Assembly (NCBI RefSeq): GCF_042676025.1
Contig: NZ_JBHTJP010000035.1
Span: forward strand, 558,001-622,000
Source of the DNA: Salinimicrobium gaetbulicola
GTDB lineage: Bacteria > Bacteroidota > Bacteroidia > Flavobacteriales > Flavobacteriaceae
Direction: 5' to 3'
DNA length: 64,000 nucleotides
This document shows, in pieces, positions 8,043 through 16,528 of the stretch; the stretch's first letter is position 1, and the number at the start of each line of letters is the position of its first letter. Made by a program: the position numbers and the translations under genes. A model generated the notes under the pieces. That model had not been told where the DNA came from and ran no database searches. It was given only the letters and a program-made list of their open reading frames with translations.

Positions 8043-8070
8043 AAAGGAGCTTTTTTGGCTCCTTTTTTTT
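8043..8070 (+). terminator. Intrinsic terminator upstream of the sigma-54 regulator
   Basis: AAAGGAGC and GCTCCTTT enclose a T-rich loop and are followed by eight T. The hairpin lies about 190 bp after the small secreted-protein gene, which implies a long 3' untranslated region or a small transcript. I see no convincing gene in 7856-8040. Confidence 0.85.
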
Positions 8071-8132
8071 ATGCTTATTTTTGGTTTTACGGGTTTTTAA
8101 AAACCTAATTTTGTGATTATTCTAAATACTTT

Positions 8133-9491
8133 ATGGCAAAAATTTTAATAGTTGAAGACGATGTCGCTTTCTGTACCATGCTGAAAACGTTTCTGGTAAA
8201 GAAAAACTATGATGTGGAAGCAGTTTATAATGCTAATGAAGCACTGAATTTGTTTAAAACTGAAAAATTTGATGTTGTAATTTCTGATGTGAGACTGCCA
8301 GATAAGGAAGGTCTCGAAATTCTGAAAGCCGTAAAACAACAAAACCCGGCAACCGGAGTCATCATGATGACCAGTTATGCTGAAATAAGCAAAGCCGTGA
8401 ATGCCATGAAAGAAGGAGCTGTAGATTATATAGCTAAACCTTTTCATCCTGAAGTGATCCTTAAATCAATTAAAGCGGCCCTGGAGAATGATTCTATTTC
8501 TACGCCCGGTGCCACGGCGACTACCAAAACAAGGTCCTCAAAATCTACGATAGTTGAGGATACTTATATTAAAGGGGTAAGTGAACCTTCAGCGAAACTT
8601 AATAATTACATAGACCTTGTTGCTCCCACTAATATGTCTGTTCTAATAATGGGGGAGAGTGGAACCGGAAAGGAACAGATAGCCAAAAGCATACATTTCA
8701 AGAGTAAACGAAATGCCCAGGCATTTGTCGCAGTAGATTGTGGGGCTATTCCAAAAGAACTGGCCTCCAGTGAATTTTTCGGACATGTAAAAGGCTCATT
8801 TACCGGCGCGGTCACCAATAAGACTGGCCACTTTGAAGCCGCTAATGGAGGAACTATCTTTTTAGATGAAATAGGAAATCTTAATTATGAACTGCAGGTG
8901 CAGTTATTGCGCGCCTTGCAGGAACGGAAGGTAAAACCTGTAGGAAGTAATGAAGAGATCCATGTAGATATCCGGGTGATCGCCGCCACGAATGAGGATC
9001 TTTTTGAGCTGGTCAAAAAAGGGGAATTCCGGGAAGACCTTTACCACAGACTTAATGAATTTACTATCAAAGTACCTGCTCTAAAGGAGAGACAGGAGGA
9101 TCTTATGATTTTTGCCAATTACTTTTTAGATAGCGCGAATGAAGAACTGGAGAAAGATATTGCCGGTTTTTCTGAAGATACCGTTGAGATCTTTAAATCC
9201 TATCCCTGGCCGGGAAACCTCCGCGAACTTAAAAATGTGGTGAAACGGGCAGTTCTGCTTACGCAGGGAGAATATATTTTGCCCGAAGTGTTGCCACATG
9301 AAGTAAGGACCTCAAAAAGACAAATTGAAGACGAATCCAATTACGGGTTGTTCAAGAGCAAGAATGAACAGGAATTGATACTTGATGCCCTCGAAAAGAC
9401 CAACGGAAATAAAAGTAAAGCGGCCAAGTTACTGTCTATAGATCGCAAAACTCTTTATAATAAACTGAAACAATATGGGATCAAACTTTGA
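8133..9491 (+). CDS. Sigma-54-dependent response regulator (NtrC/ZraR type)
   Basis: Transcription activator with three domains: receiver (1-115; phospho-acceptor D52, K102), AAA+ sigma-54 interaction domain (about 145-375), and Fis-type helix-turn-helix (about 408-450, with NGNKSKAAKLLSIDRKTLYNKL). The Walker A GESGTGK is at 174-180. The sigma-54 contact loop reads GSFTGA (221-226), a mild variant of GAFTGA, and GGTIFLDEIG is Walker B. It converges with the hybrid kinase on the other strand and overlaps it by 11 bp. The two are plausibly one phosphorelay. It implies that rpoN is present in the genome. Confidence 0.95.
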   Translation: MAKILIVEDDVAFCTMLKTFLVKKNYDVEAVYNANEALNLFKTEKFDVVISDVRLPDKEGLEILKAVKQQNPATGVIMMTSYAEISKAVNAMKEGAVDYIAKPFHPEVILKSIKAALENDSISTPGATATTKTRSSKSTIVEDTYIKGVSEPSAKLNNYIDLVAPTNMSVLIMGESGTGKEQIAKSIHFKSKRNAQAFVAVDCGAIPKELASSEFFGHVKGSFTGAVTNKTGHFEAANGGTIFLDEIGNLNYELQVQLLRALQERKVKPVGSNEEIHVDIRVIAATNEDLFELVKKGEFREDLYHRLNEFTIKVPALKERQEDLMIFANYFLDSANEELEKDIAGFSEDTVEIFKSYPWPGNLRELKNVVKRAVLLTQGEYILPEVLPHEVRTSKRQIEDESNYGLFKSKNEQELILDALEKTNGNKSKAAKLLSIDRKTLYNKLKQYGIKL

Positions 9492-11880
9492 TCTCCTGTC
9501 TAAGTGTATTTAAAAGCTGATCTATCTTTTCAGAAAGTGAATTGATTTTTACCTTTTTTAATTTTTCAGGATCAGCACTTTCAAGGATCTCTAACTTTAG
9601 AATAAGCTCTCCGGCTTGCAATTGTCTGAACATGGGCAACATTTTGTGAGCCACGGCAGAAACCTTCTCGAAATCCTCATTTTCACATGCGACCTCGAGG
9701 GCTTCGCTGTTTGCTTTTGTACTTTGAATGAAGGACTCCAAAATTGTGTTTAAGGCTTGCTGATCACCACCTGAAAAGGTTTTTATTTCCCTAAGCGTAT
9801 AAGGTTTGGTAGGGTCGACCGGACTTAATTTTTGTTCCTCTTTTTTGAATTCCACTTGAAGAATTTCCCCGATTAGCTCCAGTAACCTTTCCGAAGAATA
9901 TGGCTTCAATAAACTTCCTTTAAAACCATGTTGTAAGTATTCTTTGGGATGAACATGAGATTGACCTGACAGAGCGATGACCGGTATGTGATGCAACTCT
10001 TTATTGCTTTTAATTTCGTTCATTAATTCCAGGCCATCCATTTCGGGCATCTGTATATCTGTAAGCACAAGATCAACTTTCTTTTCATTTAATTTTCGCA
10101 AGGCTTCTTTTCCGTTCGATGCTGTTCGGTAGCTCATTCCTTGAGACTTGATCAATTCGGTCAATAACCCTAATTGAGAGGGCTCATCATCAACTATAAG
10201 AACAGATTTTTCTTTTAATTCAGCCAGAACTTCCTTTATGGGTGCTTTTTCGACACTAGGTTTTTCAGAAACTTTTACCGGAATTCGTACAAGAAATGTA
10301 CTTCCTTTTCCCGGTTCACTTTCCAAAGTGATCTCCCCGTTTAATAGTTCGGTAAGTTTTTTACTTATGGCAAGGCCCAGACCAGATCCTCCGTATTTTT
10401 TCTCAATAGAGGTGTCTTCCTGGGAGAATTCTTCAAATACCTTTTCACGTTGTTCTTTTGAAATCCCAATCCCGGTATCTAAAACCTCGATATTTAAAAT
10501 ATTCTTCTCTAAAGTGGCGTTTATTTCTACTTTCCCTTTTTGGGTAAATTTACAGGCATTGCTAACCAGGTTGGTGAGTATTTGTTTTATCCGGAATGGA
10601 TCTGTGATCACAGTACGGTCAAGTTGATCTGAAACATTGACCAAAACCTCGACTGTACTGGGCTTTTCAGGGGGAATTGCGTTTTCGACAGTTTCCTCTA
10701 TCAGGTTCTTCGCGTTAAAGGATAATTCCTCAATAGACATTTTTCCAGCTTCCAGTTTAGAAAGATCCAAAAGGTCATTTACTAAATGGAGCAGGTAATT
10801 GGAAGATTTTTTTACCTGATTAAGATATCGGTTTTGAGATTTGTTAAGGTCGGTTTTTTCAAGAAGTCCGGTGTATCCTGCAACCGAATTCAATGGAGAT
10901 CTCATATCGTGGGTAACGGTATTCATGATCTGCTCCCGACTTTTCAAAAGAGATTCAGCATAGCCCTTGGCGTTTTCGAGTTGCACTCTGTATTCCTGGC
11001 TTCGGGAAACATCACGTATCACCAGGAACACGAAAATGAGGATCACCAGGAGGCTCACCGCACCAATCAGTGCAATGGTTTTTGAGGTATTTTCTACAGT
11101 TGATTGCCAGTTGGTAACCTGTTTCAGGGTCTTTTGACGCTCTTCAGCTTCGATCGTGGAGAGCAAGCTTCTTAACCGGTTGTTGAGTTTGATCTCATTT
11201 GCAAACAAATCATTTTCTGTGCTCTTCAGGGCAATACGATACTGCCGTTCTTGTTTTTCGAGGTCGCTTAATACAGATTTTACAGCAGTAATAAGAGAAT
11301 CGGCGGAGAGACTGGTGGTATCTGGATTTTCCTGCTGAGAATATTCCAATAATTTGATGAGTACGTTTCTTTGGTGAGGTTCCAGTTCTTTGAACCGTTC
11401 TTCGTAATTGGGGACCTCAAAAGTCTGGTCAACTTTCTGAAGTTCATTCAGGACCCTTAGATAATAACTTTCTGTTTCTCCACCGGCCCTTAGTTCAAGC
11501 AATTCTTCCAAATTATTTGCCTTTTGAGAAAGAAGAATATTTATGCTGTCAACCTCCTCTTCAAGAGACTCATCTGAATCTGCCCTTTGTAATGAAAGCA
11601 AGGTCGCTTTTATGGAGTCTATTTTCGCGGTATAGTTTTCAAGGCCTTCCAGATCACCGTTCTGGATCAACTGACGGCTAAGACTTTCCGCTTCATATAG
11701 CTGGGCAGCCGCTTCTCCCACCAAGAGTAATTTTTCGTTTCCCGAATTATTTCGGTCGGTCATATTGGTAAAGGTGATAACCTGGTTGTAAACAAACCAC
11801 ACAGCAAACCCCGCCAAAGCAGCCAGTAAGATATATCCTGCAAATACGGTGATCGTAATAGATGGTCTTTTTTTAGTCAT
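9481..11880 (-). CDS. Hybrid sensor histidine kinase with receiver and Hpt domains
   Basis: A 799-residue membrane kinase. Transmembrane helices at about 9-31 and 269-289 flank a ~235-residue helical periplasmic sensor (CHASE3-like in appearance). Then come HisKA with H324 (TVTHDMRSPL), an HATPase domain (N-box NLVSNACKFT near 437-446; G boxes DTGIGIS and GGSGLGLAIS), a receiver with D608 (LTDIQMPEMDG), and a C-terminal Hpt domain with H745 (AVAHKMLPMF). The arrangement allows a full His-Asp-His relay, most simply ending on D52 of the adjacent sigma-54 regulator. Signal unknown. Confidence 0.94.
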   Translation of the reverse strand: MTKKRPSITITVFAGYILLAALAGFAVWFVYNQVITFTNMTDRNNSGNEKLLLVGEAAAQLYEAESLSRQLIQNGDLEGLENYTAKIDSIKATLLSLQRADSDESLEEEVDSINILLSQKANNLEELLELRAGGETESYYLRVLNELQKVDQTFEVPNYEERFKELEPHQRNVLIKLLEYSQQENPDTTSLSADSLITAVKSVLSDLEKQERQYRIALKSTENDLFANEIKLNNRLRSLLSTIEAEERQKTLKQVTNWQSTVENTSKTIALIGAVSLLVILIFVFLVIRDVSRSQEYRVQLENAKGYAESLLKSREQIMNTVTHDMRSPLNSVAGYTGLLEKTDLNKSQNRYLNQVKKSSNYLLHLVNDLLDLSKLEAGKMSIEELSFNAKNLIEETVENAIPPEKPSTVEVLVNVSDQLDRTVITDPFRIKQILTNLVSNACKFTQKGKVEINATLEKNILNIEVLDTGIGISKEQREKVFEEFSQEDTSIEKKYGGSGLGLAISKKLTELLNGEITLESEPGKGSTFLVRIPVKVSEKPSVEKAPIKEVLAELKEKSVLIVDDEPSQLGLLTELIKSQGMSYRTASNGKEALRKLNEKKVDLVLTDIQMPEMDGLELMNEIKSNKELHHIPVIALSGQSHVHPKEYLQHGFKGSLLKPYSSERLLELIGEILQVEFKKEEQKLSPVDPTKPYTLREIKTFSGGDQQALNTILESFIQSTKANSEALEVACENEDFEKVSAVAHKMLPMFRQLQAGELILKLEILESADPEKLKKVKINSLSEKIDQLLNTLRQEIKV

Positions 11881-11957
11881 AAAGGCATGAAAAAGATAAA
11901 ATTAATAGCTTTTTAAAGGAAAGAATCAAAAATTAGGTTAAATCAAAAAAAACAAAT

Positions 11958-11965
11958 TAAATTTG
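11958..11965 (+). promoter_or_regulatory. Bacteroidetes -7 element (TAAATTTG) for the TPP-riboswitch transcript
   Basis: TAAATTTG matches TAnnTTTG and sits just upstream of the TPP aptamer, so the aptamer would lie at the very start of the mRNA. I could not identify a clear -33 TTTG. Confidence 0.6.
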
Positions 11966-11974
11966 CAACGTCTC

Positions 11975-12057
11975 AAAGGGGTGCCTACTTCTTTATTTAA
12001 GAAGAAAGCTGAGATTATACCCAAAGAACCTGGGCAGGTAATGCTGCCAAGGGATCT
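11975..12057 (+). promoter_or_regulatory. TPP (thiamine pyrophosphate) riboswitch aptamer
   Basis: The conserved THI-box blocks appear in order: AGGGGTGCC, GCTGAGA, ATACCC, GAACCTG, GGTAATGC and CCAAGGGA. The variable P3 extension is a short hairpin (CTTCTTTATTTAAGAAGAA). The aptamer lies 125-205 bp before the TonB-dependent receptor start, so the receptor is expected to be shut off when TPP is plentiful. Confidence 0.95.
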
Positions 12058-12082
12058 GTGCTAAAGCACACAAGTATCGCAC

Positions 12083-12126
12083 TCCTGTTAAACCTCGTAA
12101 AATGTGGTTTTTCAGGATTTTTTATT
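12083..12126 (+). terminator. Possible expression-platform terminator of the TPP riboswitch
   Basis: CCTGTTAAACC and GGTTTTTCAGG pair as 4 bp plus 5 bp around a two-base mismatch and are followed by ATTTTTTATTTT. A hairpin of this kind downstream of the aptamer fits transcriptional termination in the TPP-bound state. The anti-terminator was not worked out. Confidence 0.6.
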
Positions 12127-12181
12127 TTAAACAATTAACAACAAGAATAATTGCCCCTTTTATTCGTAGAAATTTTTACGA

Positions 12182-14542
12182 ATGAAATATCTATTCTTAT
12201 TTACCACTTGCCTGCTGTTTTCCTTCAGCAGTTATTCTCAAGAATTTAAAGTATCCGGAAAGGTCACCTATGGTGAAGAAGCGCTAAACAAGGCCATCGT
12301 TCGCGTCTCGGGCACTTCCTTTGGAACTGAAACGAATGAACTGGGAGAATATTCCCTGAGACTCGAAAAAGGAGAGTATGTACTTATTTTTTCTAACGGA
12401 AATCAAAAAAAGGTACCTGTGAGCGTCACTTCAGATATAATTTTGAATATAGACATGAGTGATGCGGCTGAAGAACTGGAGGAAGTATTTCTTTCCGCAG
12501 TAAGGGTTTCCGCTGATTCACCCATTACTTATAGTAACCTTAGAAATGAGGAGATCGAAGACCGAAATCTGGGGCAGGATATTCCAACCCTAATGCAATA
12601 CATGCCTGCAGTGGTGACAACCAGTGATGCCGGTGCTGGGATTGGTTACAGCAGCATCAGGGTGCGAGGAACAGATTCTAGAGGAGTGAATGTTACCATT
12701 AACGGGGTACCTTATAATGATGCCGAGAGCCAGGGTACCTTTTGGGTGAACCTGGGAGATTTCGCTTCTTCGGTAGAGAACCTTCAGCTGCAAAGAGGTG
12801 TGGGAACTTCAACTAACGGGGCCGGAGCATTTGGAGCGAGCCTTAATATTCTTACCGATAGGTACAATATTAAACCTTCCGCAGAGATCGCGAATAGTTT
12901 TGGATCATACAATACACGAAAGCACACGGTGAAGTTTAGTACCGGTCTGTATGATGATCACTGGGAATTCTCCGGAAGGGCTTCTGTGATCAAAAGTGAC
13001 GGATATATTGACCGTGCTTCCAGTGACCTGAAATCTTATTTCTTCCAGGGAGCTTATGTGGGTGAAACCACCTTGATCAAGGCACTTACCTTTGGCGGAA
13101 GTGAAGTTACTTACCAGGCCTGGGATGGTATTGATGCCGAAACCCTTGCTAATGACCGTACCTTTAATTATGCAGGGGCTTACGAGGATGAAAATGGTGA
13201 CCTGCAGTTCTACGAGAACCATGTGGACAATTATAAACAGGATCACTATCAATTACTGTGGAACCAAAAATATGGCAGAAAGTGGTCTTCGAACGTGGCT
13301 TTGCACTATACCTATGGTCGCGGATTCTATAAGTCGTACAGAGCTGGTGAAACCCTTTCGGAATACGGAATTCCTGACTTTACTGCCAATGGGGAGGAAA
13401 TATCAGAATCTGATCTTGTCACCCGAAAATGGCTGGATAATGATTTCTACGGAACCACTTTTAACGTGCAGTTTGAAGAGGAAAAAATGAAAATGATCTT
13501 TGGAGGGGCCTGGAACAATTACCTGGGAGATCATTTTGGAGAGGTGATCTACACCCGTTTTGCGCCTACAAATTCTCCTTTACAACGCTATTATGAGAAC
13601 AATTCTCAAAAAAGTGATTTGAATTTCTTCGGAAAGGCAACAATAGCGGTTTCAGATGATCTGTCTTTTTATGGGGACCTTCAGTTAAGAAGAGTGCATT
13701 ATGAAGTTGACGGTTTCGTGGAAGAGAACACGCCGTTCTTCATTGATGATGAGCACGTGTTTTTCAATCCTAAAGCCGGTCTTACCTATGAGCTTTCCGA
13801 GGCGAACCAGCTTTACTTTTCATTTGCCAGAGCTCATAGAGAGCCTAACCGCACCGATTATGAAAATGGCAACCCTGAACCTGAAAAACTCAACGATTAC
13901 GAACTGGGTTGGCGTTTGAAGACTAGTGGAATGCAGATCAATACGAACCTTTATTATATGGATTACAGAAATCAGTTGGTCCTTACCGGTGAGCTGGACG
14001 ATGTTGGATCACCTATTCGAACAAACAGCGGGAACAGTTACAGGCTGGGTCTTGAAATAGACGCGGTTGTAAAATTATCTGATAAACTGAACTGGCGACC
14101 AAACATAGCGCTAAGCCAAAATAAGAATGATGATTGGTTCGCAACTTGGGACGGGGAATTGGTAAACTTCGGAAAGACCGATGTTTCGTATTCTCCCGAA
14201 GTGATCGCGGCGAATATTTTAGAGTACAGGCCATTAAAAAACCTTGAGTTAAAGTTCTTATCCAAATATGTTGGTGAGCAATACATGAGCAACCTGGAAA
14301 ATGATGCGTCCCTGCTTGAAAGCTATTTTGTGAATGACTTTAACTTGCAGTACACATGGGAAAAAGCACCTTTCTTCAAGGAAGTTGTTTTTACCGGACT
14401 TATAAATAACATTTTTAGTGAGGAATACGTATCGAACGGATACTATTATACGTACGCGATAGGAAATGAAACTTTTGACGGGGCCGGGTATTATCCGCAG
14501 GCAACAAGAAACTTTTTAGTTGGAGTTAATTTAAGGTTCTAG
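12182..14542 (+). CDS. TonB-dependent outer-membrane receptor, probable thiamine receptor
   Basis: A 786-residue outer-membrane receptor. Residues 1-19 form a signal peptide (MKYLFLFTTCLLFSFSSYS). A carboxypeptidase-regulatory-like domain (about 20-95) follows, then the plug (about 100-220, containing IRVRGTDSRGVNVTINGVPYND) and a 22-strand barrel that ends with an aromatic residue (NFLVGVNLRF). TonB energises import of ligand across the outer membrane. The TPP riboswitch just upstream is the best evidence for thiamine or a precursor as substrate. The gene is monocistronic. The inner-membrane counterpart may be the PnuC-like gene near 4.2 kb. Confidence 0.92.
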   Translation: MKYLFLFTTCLLFSFSSYSQEFKVSGKVTYGEEALNKAIVRVSGTSFGTETNELGEYSLRLEKGEYVLIFSNGNQKKVPVSVTSDIILNIDMSDAAEELEEVFLSAVRVSADSPITYSNLRNEEIEDRNLGQDIPTLMQYMPAVVTTSDAGAGIGYSSIRVRGTDSRGVNVTINGVPYNDAESQGTFWVNLGDFASSVENLQLQRGVGTSTNGAGAFGASLNILTDRYNIKPSAEIANSFGSYNTRKHTVKFSTGLYDDHWEFSGRASVIKSDGYIDRASSDLKSYFFQGAYVGETTLIKALTFGGSEVTYQAWDGIDAETLANDRTFNYAGAYEDENGDLQFYENHVDNYKQDHYQLLWNQKYGRKWSSNVALHYTYGRGFYKSYRAGETLSEYGIPDFTANGEEISESDLVTRKWLDNDFYGTTFNVQFEEEKMKMIFGGAWNNYLGDHFGEVIYTRFAPTNSPLQRYYENNSQKSDLNFFGKATIAVSDDLSFYGDLQLRRVHYEVDGFVEENTPFFIDDEHVFFNPKAGLTYELSEANQLYFSFARAHREPNRTDYENGNPEPEKLNDYELGWRLKTSGMQINTNLYYMDYRNQLVLTGELDDVGSPIRTNSGNSYRLGLEIDAVVKLSDKLNWRPNIALSQNKNDDWFATWDGELVNFGKTDVSYSPEVIAANILEYRPLKNLELKFLSKYVGEQYMSNLENDASLLESYFVNDFNLQYTWEKAPFFKEVVFTGLINNIFSEEYVSNGYYYTYAIGNETFDGAGYYPQATRNFLVGVNLRF

Positions 14543-14561
14543 AATACAGCCGGAACATTGT

Positions 14562-14592
14562 CAAAAAACCCTCTTTTAGGAGGGTTTTTTTA
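14562..14592. terminator. Bidirectional terminator after the TonB receptor
   Basis: AAAAAACCCTC and GAGGGTTTTTT form a near-perfect stem around a short loop with flanking A and T runs. It also overlaps the stop of the minus-strand lipoprotein gene. Confidence 0.9.
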
Positions 14593-15030
14593 ATTTGAAA
14601 CTTCCAGGATACTTCCCCTTAATATTGCTCTGTAAGGTTTCAGGGAGTATTGTCCTTCTCCTTCTACCAGCTGCCCGGTCACTATGTTATAGACGTTCTC
14701 GTCACAGGAGCAGCTGGCTTCGATCCCTTTTACCGTCAACAGGGAACAACTTTGTGGAACGTGATTTGGGTCTGTAAGTTCAAAAGCCAAATACTGACTA
14801 TTGTTCAAATTATAAATTACAATTCCTTTAATTCCGTATTTGGTAGTCACAAAATGGTTACCTGGGAAATTTAAGCTGTTGTATTCCGGAAGGTTCAGAT
14901 CGAATCGGGCCGTGAAGCTGATATCCTGCAGATATGGATTCTGCCTAATTTCATCATCTCCTGAACAGCCTAAAAATGGCAGACTCAGCAATAGATACAA
15001 AAAAAATTTTCTCATAAATCCTTTTTTCAA
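14590..15030 (-). CDS. Lipoprotein with degenerate Rieske-like domain
   Basis: A 146-residue lipoprotein with signal peptide and lipobox LPFLGC near residue 22; an alternative start is the Met at residue 6. The C-terminal half follows the layout of Bacteroidetes Rieske lipoproteins: GIKGIVIYNLNNSQYLAFE, then a first cluster loop, then CSLLTV, CSCDENVYN, TGQLVEGEG, SLKPYRAILRGSILEVSN. The usual ligands are not intact. The first box reads DPNH instead of C-x-H, and the second reads CSCD where C-x-x-H is expected. It probably keeps the fold without a 2Fe-2S cluster. Function unknown. Confidence 0.7.
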   Translation of the reverse strand: MKKGFMRKFFLYLLLSLPFLGCSGDDEIRQNPYLQDISFTARFDLNLPEYNSLNFPGNHFVTTKYGIKGIVIYNLNNSQYLAFELTDPNHVPQSCSLLTVKGIEASCSCDENVYNIVTGQLVEGEGQYSLKPYRAILRGSILEVSN

Positions 15031-15069
15031 AGCTACAAGATTATAATTGTACTAGATATTAATATTTAG

Positions 15070-15077
15070 TATATTTG
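15070..15077 (+). promoter_or_regulatory. Promoter of greA (TTG-N20-TATATTTG)
   Basis: TATATTTG matches the -7 consensus, and TTG at 15047-15049 lies 20 bp upstream, the normal Bacteroidetes spacing. Transcription would begin just before the leader hairpin. Confidence 0.75.
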
Positions 15078-15081
15078 TTAG

Positions 15082-15108
15082 AAATCCCGTCAAAGCATGG
15101 GATTTTTT
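15082..15108 (+). terminator. Terminator-like hairpin inside the greA leader
   Basis: AAATCCC and GGGATTT pair over a 10-base loop and are followed by TTTTTT-rich sequence. The hairpin lies between the greA promoter and its ATG, so it looks like an attenuator or a source of a short leader RNA rather than the end of an upstream gene, which is on the other strand. Confidence 0.65.
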
Positions 15109-15132
15109 CTATTTATGTAAAACGTTCAAGAT

Positions 15133-15609
15133 ATGAGCAAAGTATCATACTATACCGCAGAAGGACTTAAAAAATTAAGAGACGAACTCAATCAGTTAAA
15201 AGATGTAGAGCGTCCCAAAGCTTCTCAGGCTATTGCCGAAGCCCGCGATAAAGGAGATCTAAGTGAAAATGCAGAATATGACGCCGCTAAGGAAGCCCAG
15301 GGTCTTCTGGAAATGAAAATTTCCAAGATGGAAGAAATCTATGCAAACGCTCGTCTTATTGATGAGTCCCAATTAGATACTTCTAAAGCCCTTGTTCACT
15401 CAACGGTGAAGATCAAGAACCAGACGAATGGTGCTGAAATGAAGTACAAGCTGGTAGCGCAGAGTGAAGCAGACCTTAAAACAGGGAAGATCTCTGTAGA
15501 CAGTCCTATCGGAAAAGGCCTTTTAGGCAAGAAAGTAGGGGAGGTCGCTGAAGTTCAGGTGCCAAACGGTACTTTGAAGTTTGAGATCCTGGAGATCACT
15601 AGAGATTAA
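15133..15609 (+). CDS. greA: Transcription elongation factor GreA
   Basis: Rescues backtracked RNA polymerase by stimulating transcript cleavage. It is 158 residues, the standard length. The N-terminal coiled coil contains LKKLRDELNQLK, the tip acidic residues lie in ARDKGDLSENAEYDAAKE (the D and E that enter the polymerase channel), and the FKBP-like C-terminal domain ends with SPIGKGLLGKKVGEVAEVQVPNG. It is followed by a terminator and then the HIT gene. The 5' leader carries a terminator-like hairpin. Confidence 0.98.
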   Translation: MSKVSYYTAEGLKKLRDELNQLKDVERPKASQAIAEARDKGDLSENAEYDAAKEAQGLLEMKISKMEEIYANARLIDESQLDTSKALVHSTVKIKNQTNGAEMKYKLVAQSEADLKTGKISVDSPIGKGLLGKKVGEVAEVQVPNGTLKFEILEITRD

Positions 15610-15634
15610 CTCCTTCTGAAAAAGTTAAAAACAA

Positions 15635-15662
15635 GATCCTTTCTTTTTTGAAAGGATTTTTT
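15635..15662 (+). terminator. Intrinsic terminator of greA
   Basis: ATCCTTTC and GAAAGGAT enclose TTTTTT and are followed by a T-run. Confidence 0.88.
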
Positions 15663-15728
15663 GTTTTAATGAGGTTTGACCTTATTCATGAAAGTTCTAA
15701 CTTGTATCAACTCAAAAACTAAACAGTT

Positions 15729-16118
15729 ATGCCAACTATATTTACAAAGATCATAAACGGGGAGATCCCCGCTTACAAAGTCGCTGAAACCGATAAATTC
15801 CTGGCCTTTTTGGACATTAGACCCAATGTGAAAGGACACACTTTGTGTATTCCCAAGGAAGAGGTGAACAAGATCTTCGATCTGGACGAAGAAACCTATA
15901 TGGGATTAATGGCTTTCTCCAGAAAGGTAGCCAAAGGGGTGGAAAAGGCGATTCCGTGTAAACGTGTCGGGGTAGCTGTGGTCGGTCTTGAAGTGCCTCA
16001 CGTGCATGTTCATTTAATCCCTTTGAATTCTATGGGAGATATGAATTTCGCGCAGGTGCAGGAGCTTACAGACGCAGAGTTCAAACAGATCGCTGAAGAT
16101 ATTAAAGCCCAGATATAA
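15729..16118 (+). CDS. HIT family protein (Hint-type nucleotide hydrolase)
   Basis: A 129-residue histidine-triad protein. The catalytic motif EVPHVHVHLIPL places HxHxH at residues 91-95, and the family's early segment (FTKIINGEIPAYKVAE) is intact. Hint proteins hydrolyse nucleoside phosphoramidates and related adenylyl compounds. The real bacterial substrate is usually unknown. The stop overlaps the start of the thioesterase gene by one base, so they form an operon. The gene has its own upstream region after the greA terminator. Confidence 0.93.
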   Translation: MPTIFTKIINGEIPAYKVAETDKFLAFLDIRPNVKGHTLCIPKEEVNKIFDLDEETYMGLMAFSRKVAKGVEKAIPCKRVGVAVVGLEVPHVHVHLIPLNSMGDMNFAQVQELTDAEFKQIAEDIKAQI

Positions 16119-16528
16119 TGAGCCTTGAGGACTACAAACTTTCACTGGAGCTGCGTATTGACTTCAGTGACCTTGATATGTACAAACATGTCAATAATAT
16201 TACATTTATAAGATTTCTGCAGTCTGGTCGGGTCAATTTCTGGGAAGCTACGGGTCTTGCTACCCTTTTTTCAGAAACCAATAAAGGAGCGATCCTGGTG
16301 TCAACTCATTGCGATTTCAAAAAATCGCTTTTTTATCCCGGGAAGGCGATCGTTAAAACTAAACTGGCTTACATCAAGAACAGCAGCTTCGGTTTGGATC
16401 AGGTGATATTGAATGAAAAGGGCGAAGTATGTGCCGAGGGGAGGGATATAGCCGTGTTTTTTGATTTTAGTAAGGATCAGTCTTTACCAATCCCTACAGA
16501 TCTAAGAGAATCTATGCAACGGTTCTAA
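16118..16528 (+). CDS. Acyl-CoA thioesterase of the 4HBT hot-dog family
   Basis: A 136-residue single hot-dog domain. The sequence RIDFSDLDMYKHVNNITFIRFLQSGR contains the 4-hydroxybenzoyl-CoA thioesterase/YbgC-type motif D-x-(D/L)-x-Y-x-HVNN (about 17-27), with Asp as likely catalytic residue. The substrate (short- or medium-chain acyl-CoA) cannot be inferred. It is coupled to the HIT gene by a one-base overlap and overlaps the convergent histidine kinase gene by 17 bp. Confidence 0.88.
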   Translation: MSLEDYKLSLELRIDFSDLDMYKHVNNITFIRFLQSGRVNFWEATGLATLFSETNKGAILVSTHCDFKKSLFYPGKAIVKTKLAYIKNSSFGLDQVILNEKGEVCAEGRDIAVFFDFSKDQSLPIPTDLRESMQRF

